11,028 nucleotides of DNA. It comes from Burkholderiales bacterium (GTDB taxonomy: Bacteria; Pseudomonadota; Gammaproteobacteria; Burkholderiales; Burkholderiaceae_C). The first letter of the stretch is position 1. Every line of letters starts with the position of its first letter. A program made the position numbers and the translations under genes. This document shows, piece by piece, positions 4,981 to 11,028 of this stretch. Under the pieces are notes generated by a model. The model was given only the letters and a program-made list of their open reading frames with translations. It made no database searches and had not been told where the DNA came from. The DNA lies in NCBI GenBank assembly GCA_028869035.1, contig JAGWTL010000068.1, positions 1 through 11,028 of the forward strand, read 5' to 3'.

Positions 4981-7674
4981 ATGAAAAACGATATCCCGTT
5001 CGGCAACGTCCCCCACTCCTATCCGCTAATGGCAACCATGCACCGTTGGAAATACTCTGCGCTGGCGGCTGCCGCGCTCGCGTCCGTGGCTTTGTATGCG
5101 CCCGACGCACTCGCACTTGCCTTGGGGCCCGTCACGGTGCAATCGGCACTGGGCGAGCCTCTGCGTGCAGAAATCGCCTTGCCGAGCATCACGCCGGCAG
5201 AAGCCGATTCGCTGAAAGTCACTACGGCAGCACCCGAAACCTTCCGTGCCCAGGGCATGGAATATTCAAGTGCTGCGGGACAGGTACATATGGCGCTGCA
5301 GCGCAGGCCGGATGGCAGCAGTGTGCTGCGCCTGAGCAGCAACACACCTGTCAACGACCCTTTCGTGGACCTGATCATTGATGCCACTTGGGCGACCGGC
5401 CGCATCACGCGCAGTTACACCATGCTGTTTGATCCGCCGGCCATGCGTCGGCCCGCACCCAGCGTGACGGCGGCTCCCCAGGTGCGTGCACCGGCCCCAG
5501 CCGCACCCTCCGCGCAAGCCTCGGCAGTGCACACGCGCCCGGCAGCGCCGCCGCGTTCGGCTGCGCCTGCCACAGCCGAATCGTCAGGCAATGTCACCGT
5601 GAAGGCAGGCGACACCGCCGGCCGTATTGCCAGTGCCCACCGTCCGCACGATGTGTCGCTTGACCAGATGCTGGTGGCCATGCTGCGCGCCAATCCCGAG
5701 GCGTTCATTGGCGGCAACGTCAACCGACTCAAGGCCGGCGCGGTGCTGGATCTGCCAAGCGCGAGCCAGGCAGCAGCCACTCCAGCAGCCGAGGCGCGCC
5801 AGACCATCGCAGCGCAAAGCCGTGATTTCAACGCTTTCCGCCACAAGCTGGCCGCGGCAGCACCCACTGCCGAAACCACCAGTGCCGGGCGCAGCGAAAG
5901 CGGGCGCGTGCAAACGCAGGTGCAGGAGCAAAAGACGACAAGCACCTCACCCGACAAACTCACCCTCTCCAAGGGCGCCGTCAAAGGCACCAAGGCCACG
6001 CCGGAAGCACTGGCGACGCGCAAGCAGGCCAGTGAAACGTCCGCACGGGTGGAAGAGCTGTCCAAGAACATCAGCGATCTCAACAAGCTGGCGAGTGCTT
6101 CCGGTTCTGCCGCTGGCGCAGTGCCCAGCGCACCTGCCGCGTCCACAGCAACGGGAGCAGGCCCAGCCGTGACAAGCACCGCTGCGGTTCCCCCAGCCGT
6201 ACCAGCCGCCACCCCGGCAAGCGCATCTGGTCCGGCCATCGCAGCATCGGCCCCCGCTCCGCAGGCGACAGCGCCTGCCGCCACCGCTAGCGCTGAAGCC
6301 TCCCCACCTGCTGCGGCCAGCACGATCGCCGCCAGCGAAATGGTGCCCGCTTCGGCACCTGCCGCCCCTGCGCCGGCAGCGTCGAAGGCCGCCGCTGTGC
6401 CTCCTGCTCCAGCGCCTGCAGAAGAACCTGGTTTCATCGCGGGTTTGCTGGAGCAGCCGCTGATTCCCGCAGGCGCGCTGACACTGCTGCTGTTGCTTGG
6501 CTACGGTGGCTACCGCATCGCCCAGCGCCGTCGCAACCAGTCAGGCGTCGACAGCTCGTTCCTCGAAAGTCGCCTGCAGCCCGACTCCTTCTTCGGCGCC
6601 AGTGGCGGCCAGCGCGTCGATACAGCAGGCACCGATTCCACCGGCTCCTCCATGGCGTATTCGCCCAGCCAGCTGGACGCGGGCGGCGACGTGGATCCAG
6701 TGGCAGAAGCCGATGTCTACCTCGCCTACGGCCGTGACCTGCAAGCCGAAGAAATCCTCAAGGAGGCGATCCGGCACAACCCGGAGCGGGTGTCCGTCCA
6801 CGCCAAGCTTGCCGAAATCTACGCCAAGCGACAAGACCGCAAATCGCTGGAAGCCGTGGCCAAGGATATTTTTGGCATTACCAACGGAGAAGGTGCCGAC
6901 TGGAACCGCGTTACGGAACTTGGCCGCGACCTGGATCCAGAAAACAGCTTCTACCACCCAGGTGGACAGCAAACCCCTGCCCCTGAGTTGACCCCTCCGA
7001 GCCACTTTGTCAGCACCTTTGGCCCCTCCGAAGGACCCCCATCGCTGCCCGCTGATCTGGACCTGGACCTGGACCTTGATCTGCCCGACGATGCACTGAC
7101 AGAGGCACCCGCACCGGCGCCAGCAGTGGCCGGCAGCTTCGCCGCCGCAGCGGCGGCAGCAGCTGTGGCAAGTGCGACCGCACGCACTCCGCTGGATACG
7201 GCTGCTGCACCTGCACAGGAAGAGCCGGCCTGGTCCCCGCCCACTGGTTCTGGCACCTTGGCCTGGGAGGCGCCCGAGAAAGTGGAGCCAGCGCCCGAAG
7301 CCGCTGCACCAGAGCAAGAGCAAGATCTGCATGATTTCCCACTCGATCTACCTGCCATGGACACCCAGCCGCAAGCACTGGCGCCAGCCGAGGCACCGTT
7401 CATTCCTTCGGATTCCGGTTTGATGGATTTCGACCTGGATCACTTGTCGCTGGACCTGAACACCAAGGCTGAAGCAAAGGCAGAGGCAGTGGAAGCAACG
7501 CACGAAGCCTCGGTAGCCCAAGAAGACCCCTTGGCCACCAAGCTGGCGCTTGCCCATGAGTTCGATGCCATCGGCGACAACGACGGTGCACGCACCCTGA
7601 TTGAGGAAGTCATCGCCGAGTCCAGCGGTGAACTCAAGGCCCGCGCGCAACGCATGTTGAGCGAGTTGAGCTGA
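4981..7674 (+). CDS. fimV: FimV family inner-membrane hub protein with LysM and TPR
   Basis: FimV-type proteins organise polar machinery and support type IV pilus assembly and twitching in Pseudomonas; the role here is inferred. With the ATG at 4981 the protein has 897 residues. A Sec-type signal runs from about Met20 to Ala45 (HRWKYSALAAAALASVALY, then APDALA). Next come the FimV N-terminal domain (LALGPVTVQSALGEPLRAEI onward, to about 145), a LysM domain (about 203-257), a long Ala/Pro/Ser-rich linker, a single membrane helix (about 494-512, GALTLLLLLGYGGY followed by RIAQRRR), a TPR-like segment (about 572-640), a second low-complexity acidic linker with (DL)5, and the FimV C-terminal domain (about 849-897). 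The start is uncertain: TTG 4966 has a GGAG four bases upstream, and ATG 5029 and ATG 5038 are in frame. A dedicated promoter lies upstream and truA follows 14 nt later. Confidence 0.93.
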   Translation: MKNDIPFGNVPHSYPLMATMHRWKYSALAAAALASVALYAPDALALALGPVTVQSALGEPLRAEIALPSITPAEADSLKVTTAAPETFRAQGMEYSSAAGQVHMALQRRPDGSSVLRLSSNTPVNDPFVDLIIDATWATGRITRSYTMLFDPPAMRRPAPSVTAAPQVRAPAPAAPSAQASAVHTRPAAPPRSAAPATAESSGNVTVKAGDTAGRIASAHRPHDVSLDQMLVAMLRANPEAFIGGNVNRLKAGAVLDLPSASQAAATPAAEARQTIAAQSRDFNAFRHKLAAAAPTAETTSAGRSESGRVQTQVQEQKTTSTSPDKLTLSKGAVKGTKATPEALATRKQASETSARVEELSKNISDLNKLASASGSAAGAVPSAPAASTATGAGPAVTSTAAVPPAVPAATPASASGPAIAASAPAPQATAPAATASAEASPPAAASTIAASEMVPASAPAAPAPAASKAAAVPPAPAPAEEPGFIAGLLEQPLIPAGALTLLLLLGYGGYRIAQRRRNQSGVDSSFLESRLQPDSFFGASGGQRVDTAGTDSTGSSMAYSPSQLDAGGDVDPVAEADVYLAYGRDLQAEEILKEAIRHNPERVSVHAKLAEIYAKRQDRKSLEAVAKDIFGITNGEGADWNRVTELGRDLDPENSFYHPGGQQTPAPELTPPSHFVSTFGPSEGPPSLPADLDLDLDLDLPDDALTEAPAPAPAVAGSFAAAAAAAAVASATARTPLDTAAAPAQEEPAWSPPTGSGTLAWEAPEKVEPAPEAAAPEQEQDLHDFPLDLPAMDTQPQALAPAEAPFIPSDSGLMDFDLDHLSLDLNTKAEAKAEAVEATHEASVAQEDPLATKLALAHEFDAIGDNDGARTLIEEVIAESSGELKARAQRMLSELS
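7054..7083 (+). repeat. Short tandem repeat coding for Asp-Leu in fimV
   Basis: Five near-identical GAY-CTN hexamers in a row encode DLDLDLDLDL in the acidic cytoplasmic linker of FimV. The unit GACCTG is repeated almost perfectly, so slippage could change copy number by whole codon pairs without a frameshift. Confidence 0.75.
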
Positions 7675-7688
7675 GCGGGCTCGCGGTA

Positions 7689-8522
7689 TTGGGCTCCCGG
7701 ATCGCCTTGGGCCTGAGCTACGCTGGCCAGCATTACAGCGGCTGGCAAAGCCAGTCCTCGGGCAACACCATCCAGGACCACCTGGAGGCCGCGCTGGCGC
7801 GCTTTGCCGGCGAGGGCAATGCCCGCATCACCACCCTGTGTGCAGGCCGCACCGACGCCGGCGTGCACGGCCTGATGCAGGTGGTGCATTTCGATGCGCC
7901 GGTGCAGCGTCCAGTCGCTGCCTGGGTGCGCGGCACGAACACTTTTCTCCCCTCCAACATCGCCGTGCAATGGGCGCGCGCCGTGCCTGACGGCTTTCAC
8001 GCCCGCGCCAGCGCCACGGCACGTCGCTATGCCTACGTGCTGCTGCAGTCGCCGGTACGCCCCAGTGTCGAGGCCGGCCGGGTCGGCTGGGTATTCCGCC
8101 CGCTGGATGGTGCGGCCATGGTTGCTGCAGCGCGCCTGCTGGAAGGCGAGCACGATTTCAGCTCTTTTCGCGCCGCTGCCTGCCAGGCGCTCTCTCCCGT
8201 CAAGACCCTGGCGCCCATCCGCATCACCCGCAGCAGCATGCCAGTGGGAAGTGCCGGGAGCGACAGCGCAAGCTGCTACTGGCGCTTCGAATTCGAAGCC
8301 AACGCTTTTTTGCACCACATGATCCGCAACATCATGGGCTGCCTGATTGCTGTTGGCCAGGGCAGCCAGCCCCCTGAATGGATGGCACAGGTGCTGCAGG
8401 CGCGCTCGCGCAAGGTGGCGGCGCCGACCTTTTCGCCCGACGGGCTGTATTTTCTGGGGCCGGTGTACGCACCATCGTGGGGCCTGCCCGCACGAACCGC
8501 TGCGTATGATTGGCTGCCATGA
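7689..8522 (+). CDS. truA: tRNA pseudouridine(38-40) synthase TruA
   Basis: TruA isomerises uridines 38-40 in the anticodon stem-loop of many tRNAs. The 277-residue protein carries the family's catalytic aspartate, Asp56, in CAGRTDAGVHG. It also has the N-terminal IALGLSYAGQHYSGWQSQ and the C-terminal FLHHMIRNIMGCLIAVGQG block that lines the active site. The start is taken as TTG 7689, because no ATG or GTG lies near the conserved N-terminus. The nearest G-rich binding site (AGCGGG, 7674-7679) is weak, so translation is probably coupled to fimV, whose stop is 14 nt upstream. Its TGA overlaps the trpF ATG by four bases. The fimV-truA-trpF order is also known from Pseudomonas. Confidence 0.96.
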   Translation: MGSRIALGLSYAGQHYSGWQSQSSGNTIQDHLEAALARFAGEGNARITTLCAGRTDAGVHGLMQVVHFDAPVQRPVAAWVRGTNTFLPSNIAVQWARAVPDGFHARASATARRYAYVLLQSPVRPSVEAGRVGWVFRPLDGAAMVAAARLLEGEHDFSSFRAAACQALSPVKTLAPIRITRSSMPVGSAGSDSASCYWRFEFEANAFLHHMIRNIMGCLIAVGQGSQPPEWMAQVLQARSRKVAAPTFSPDGLYFLGPVYAPSWGLPARTAAYDWLP

Positions 8523-9256
8523 AAGCACCGCTTGCCCCCACACCCACCCCGGCCCGCACGCGCATCAAGATCTGCGGACTGACGCGCGAAGAGGACGTGG
8601 ATGCGGCCGTGGCCGCCGGAGCCGACGCCATCGGTTTTGTGATGTATGCACCGAGCCCGCGTGCCGTGACGCCAGCGCGTGCCGCAGAGCTGGCGGCGCG
8701 CCTGCCGCCGTTTGTCACACCTGTGCTGTTGTTCGTCAATGAAAGTACTACCAATGTGATAGCTGCAAGCGCTTATGTAGCAGGCGCTACACTGCAATTT
8801 CATGGAGACGAAACACCGGAAGACTGCTGGGCTGCCAGCGGCCAGGGCGCCCGGCCCTTCCTGCGCGCCGCACGCATTCCCCTGGGCGAAGGCGGGGCAC
8901 GCTTCCCCCTCGTAGAATATGCCCAGCAATTCTCCCGCGCCCAAGCCATCTTGCTCGACGCCCATGTCGAAGCGTACGGCGGTGGCGGCAAGGCATTCAA
9001 TTGGTCACTTCTTCCTCCAAGCGTAAACGCTCACCTCGTCTTAAGTGGTGGACTCTCGCCTGCAAACGTGGGCGATGGGATCTTGGCGCTGCGGCCGCGT
9101 TGCACGACGCTCGCGGTTGACGTCAGCTCCGGCGTCGAATGCGATGCCCCTGGGGGAGGAACCCACAAGGGCATCAAGGACGCCGACAAGATCCAACGAT
9201 TCGTCGCCGCCGTGCGTGCGGCCGACGAGCACCTTGCCAGGAACACCCATGTTTGA
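8519..9256 (+). CDS. trpF: Phosphoribosylanthranilate isomerase
   Basis: TrpF performs the Amadori rearrangement of N-(5-phosphoribosyl)anthranilate to CdRP in tryptophan synthesis. The 245-residue TIM-barrel protein shows the catalytic base Cys19 in RIKICGLT, the catalytic acid Asp147 in AILLDAHVEAYGGGGKAFNW, the conserved LQFHGDE, and the phosphate-binding LSGGLSPANV and VDVSSGVE motifs. It starts at ATG 8519, overlapping the truA stop as ATGA. No Shine-Dalgarno is visible, so translation is probably coupled to truA. The first 14 or so residues (Pro/Thr-rich) form a short extension before the barrel. The segment 8753-8801 is AT-richer than its surroundings and resembles a dispersed repeat, yet the frame and the barrel are intact. 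The 3' end overlaps trpB by eight bases. Confidence 0.97.
   Translation: MKAPLAPTPTPARTRIKICGLTREEDVDAAVAAGADAIGFVMYAPSPRAVTPARAAELAARLPPFVTPVLLFVNESTTNVIAASAYVAGATLQFHGDETPEDCWAASGQGARPFLRAARIPLGEGGARFPLVEYAQQFSRAQAILLDAHVEAYGGGGKAFNWSLLPPSVNAHLVLSGGLSPANVGDGILALRPRCTTLAVDVSSGVECDAPGGGTHKGIKDADKIQRFVAAVRAADEHLARNTHV
8753..8801. repeat. Dispersed-repeat-like segment inside trpF
   Basis: The core TGATAGCTGCAAGCGCTTAT followed by GTAGCAGGCGCTACACTGCAA resembles, from memory, a short palindromic repeat (TGATAGCTG..AGCGCTT..AAGCGCT..CAATTT type) that is common between genes in Acidovorax and relatives. It has internal inverted repeats: AGCGC (8768-8772) with GCGCT (8784-8788), and GTAGC (8777-8781) with GCTAC (8786-8790). 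Here it is read in frame as residues NVIAASAYVAGATLQF of TrpF. Single-copy evidence only; the extent is approximate. Confidence 0.5.
9239..9242 (+). promoter_or_regulatory. trpB ribosome binding site inside trpF
   Basis: AGGA lies six bases before the ATG at 9249, within the last codons of trpF. It selects this ATG over longer in-frame extensions that reach back into trpF. Confidence 0.65.
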
Positions 9257-10520
9257 TTACCAGCAGCCCGACGCGTCGGGCCATTTCGGCAGCTACGGCG
9301 GCAGCTTCGCCAGCGAGACGCTCACCTTTGCCCTGAAAGAGCTGCGGGAAGCCTATGCACGCTACCAGCATGACCCGGACTTTTTGGCCGAATTCGCCTA
9401 CGAGCTGAACCACTTCGTCGGCCGGCCCTCGCCGGTCTACCACGCAGCGCGCACCAGCCAGGAGCTTGGCGGCGCGCAGATCTACCTCAAGCGCGAAGAC
9501 CTCAACCACACCGGCGCGCACAAGATCAACAACGTCATCGGCCAGGCGATGTTGGCCAAGCGCATGGGCAAGCCGCGCATCATTGCCGAGACCGGCGCCG
9601 GCCAGCACGGTGTGGCCACGGCCACCATCTGCGCCCGCTATGGGCTCGAATGCGTGGTGTACATGGGCAGCGAAGACGTCAAGCGCCAAAGCCCCAACGT
9701 CTACCGCATGAAGCTGCTGGGCGCTACCGTGGTGCCGGTGGATTCAGGCAGCAAGACGCTGAAAGATGCGCTGAACGAAGCCATGCGCGACTGGGTGGCC
9801 AACGTGGACAACACCTTCTACATCATCGGTACGGTGGCTGGCCCGCACCCCTACCCCATGATGGTGCGCGACTTCCAGAGCGTGATCGGCACCGAGTGCC
9901 TGACGCAGATGCCGCCCATGCTGGCCGAGCAAAAAATAGCCGCCGAGCAACCCGACGTGGTGCTGGCCTGCGTGGGCGGTGGCAGCAATGCCATGGGCAT
10001 CTTCTACCCCTACATCCCCTTTGAAAAAACGCGGCTGATCGGCGTCGAAGCAGCCGGCGAAGGCCTGGACAGCGGCAAGCATTCGGCCAGCCTGCAGCGC
10101 GGCTCCAGCGGCGTGCTGCACGGCAACCGCACCTTCATCCTGCAGGACGAAAACGGCCAGATCACCGAGACACACAGCATCAGCGCAGGGCTCGACTACC
10201 CCGGCGTCGGCCCCGAACACGCCTGGCTGCAGGAGATCGGCCGGGCCGAATACGTGGGCATCACCGACACCGAGGCGCTCGCCGCCTTCCACCACCTGTG
10301 CCGCACGGAGGGCATCATCCCCGCGCTGGAATCGAGCCACGCCTTTGCCTACGCCATGCAGCTGGCCAAAACCATGCGCCCTGACCAATCCATCCTCGTC
10401 AACCTCTCGGGCCGGGGCGACAAGGACATCGGCACCGTGGCCGACCTGTCAGGCGAGGACTTCTACGACCGCCCTTCCATGCGCGGCCTGACGGTCAAGG
10501 GCGCAGGAGGAAAACCATGA
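9249..10520 (+). CDS. trpB: Tryptophan synthase beta chain
   Basis: TrpB condenses indole with L-serine to form tryptophan, using pyridoxal phosphate, in an alpha2-beta2 complex with TrpA. The 423-residue protein is of normal length for the TrpB1 type. The PLP lysine is Lys92 in LNHTGAHKINN, the catalytic Glu114 is in AETGAGQHG, and the phosphate-binding glycine loop is VGGGSNAMG. The N-terminal FGSYGGSFASETL and C-terminal NLSGRGDKDI are also typical. The start at ATG 9249 is set by AGGA six bases upstream and by the family N-terminus; the frame is open upstream inside trpF. It overlaps trpF by eight bases and trpA by four, so the three are expected to be translationally coupled. Confidence 0.98.
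   Translation: MFDYQQPDASGHFGSYGGSFASETLTFALKELREAYARYQHDPDFLAEFAYELNHFVGRPSPVYHAARTSQELGGAQIYLKREDLNHTGAHKINNVIGQAMLAKRMGKPRIIAETGAGQHGVATATICARYGLECVVYMGSEDVKRQSPNVYRMKLLGATVVPVDSGSKTLKDALNEAMRDWVANVDNTFYIIGTVAGPHPYPMMVRDFQSVIGTECLTQMPPMLAEQKIAAEQPDVVLACVGGGSNAMGIFYPYIPFEKTRLIGVEAAGEGLDSGKHSASLQRGSSGVLHGNRTFILQDENGQITETHSISAGLDYPGVGPEHAWLQEIGRAEYVGITDTEALAAFHHLCRTEGIIPALESSHAFAYAMQLAKTMRPDQSILVNLSGRGDKDIGTVADLSGEDFYDRPSMRGLTVKGAGGKP
10505..10510 (+). promoter_or_regulatory. Strong ribosome binding site for trpA
   Basis: A perfect AGGAGG lies six bases before the trpA ATG at 10517, within the last codons of trpB. It is the best binding site in the window and may help match TrpA output to TrpB. 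Confidence 0.85.
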
Positions 10521-11028
10521 ACCCGGGACGCATTGCCACCACGTTTGAGCAGCTTGCCGCGCGCGGCCGCAAGGCCTTGATTCCCTATGTCACGGCCGGG
10601 TTCCCCTTTGCCGACATCACCCCCGCGCTGATGCACGGCATGGTGGAGGCTGGCGCCGACGTGATCGAGCTGGGCGTGCCGTTCTCCGACCCCATGGCCG
10701 ATGGCCCGGTGATCCAGAAAGCCGGTGAAAAGGCCCTGGCGCTGGGCGTCGGCCTCAAGCAAGTGCTGGCCTACGTGCGCGAGTTCCGCGAAGAGAACCA
10801 GACCACACCGGTGGTGCTGATGGGCTACGCCAACCCTGTGGAGCGCTACGACCAGATCCACGGCACCGGTGCCTTCGTGCGCGATGCGGCGGCGGCCGGC
10901 GTCGATGGCGTGCTCATCGTCGACTACCCGCCCGAGGAATGCGAAGCCTTTGCCGCTGCGCTGCGCGCGCAGGGCATGGACCTGATCTTCCTGCTGGCCC
11001 CTACCTCTACCTCCGAGCGCATGGCCCA
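10517..11028 (+). CDS. trpA: Tryptophan synthase alpha chain (partial, cut by window end)
   Basis: TrpA cleaves indole-3-glycerol phosphate to indole, which is channelled to TrpB, and glyceraldehyde 3-phosphate. The first 170 codons are present, of about 270 expected, and the frame is open to the last base. Catalytic residues Glu51 and Asp62 are visible in IELGVPFSDPMADGP, and the barrel motifs LIPYVTAGFP, VLMGYANPVE and GVDGVLIVDYPPEE match the family. The ATG overlaps the trpB stop as ATGA and has a perfect AGGAGG six bases upstream, so start assignment is secure. The C-terminal part, including the phosphate-binding loops, lies beyond the window. Confidence 0.97.
   Translation, partial: MNPGRIATTFEQLAARGRKALIPYVTAGFPFADITPALMHGMVEAGADVIELGVPFSDPMADGPVIQKAGEKALALGVGLKQVLAYVREFREENQTTPVVLMGYANPVERYDQIHGTGAFVRDAAAAGVDGVLIVDYPPEECEAFAAALRAQGMDLIFLLAPTSTSERMA

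Noticed and set aside
5415..6437. Ala/Gly-rich minus-strand open frame opposite fimV
   Set aside because: It is the complement of the Ala/Pro-rich FimV linker, a typical artefact of biased composition.
9045..9248. Upstream in-frame extension of trpB
   Set aside because: It overlaps trpF in another frame, and the real start at 9249 has a binding site and the family N-terminus.

Overview
The window is a stretch of a GC-rich betaproteobacterial chromosome, most likely from the family Comamonadaceae (Acidovorax or a close relative). This rests on protein sequence style, codon use, the gene order leuCDB-asd-fimV-truA-trpFBA, and three short repeats that I recognise from memory as abundant in that family. 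All genes are on the + strand, and nearly all are housekeeping genes for amino acid synthesis.

Layout: leuC (21-1442), leuD (1598-2245) and leuB (2334-3404) encode isopropylmalate dehydratase and dehydrogenase of leucine synthesis. The leuC-leuD gap (155 nt) and the leuD-leuB gap (88 nt) each hold a different palindromic dispersed repeat. The 261-nt gap after leuB is the richest part of the window. It holds a small palindrome, a -10 box, a 33-codon leader ORF whose last codons are Thr-Thr-Lys-Thr-Thr-Thr-Ile-Lys, a set of mutually exclusive RNA hairpins and a U-tract, all just upstream of asd (3666-4796). This looks like a ribosome-mediated transcription attenuator in which the aspartate-family amino acids control aspartate-semialdehyde dehydrogenase.

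After asd, a 184-nt gap carries a good sigma70-type promoter for fimV (4981-7674), a large inner-membrane protein with a periplasmic LysM domain and a cytoplasmic TPR and FimV C-terminal domain. From fimV onward the genes are packed tightly. truA (tRNA pseudouridine synthase) starts 14 nt after fimV. truA-trpF, trpF-trpB and trpB-trpA overlap by 4, 8 and 4 nt. This suggests one transcript with translational coupling that brings a tRNA modification gene and the last steps of tryptophan synthesis under the fimV promoter, unless internal promoters exist. trpA is cut by the window end.

No mobile element, CRISPR array, tRNA or rRNA gene, or defence system is visible. The best candidate for something undescribed is the asd leader/attenuator. 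The second is a dispersed-repeat-like segment embedded in frame inside trpF.
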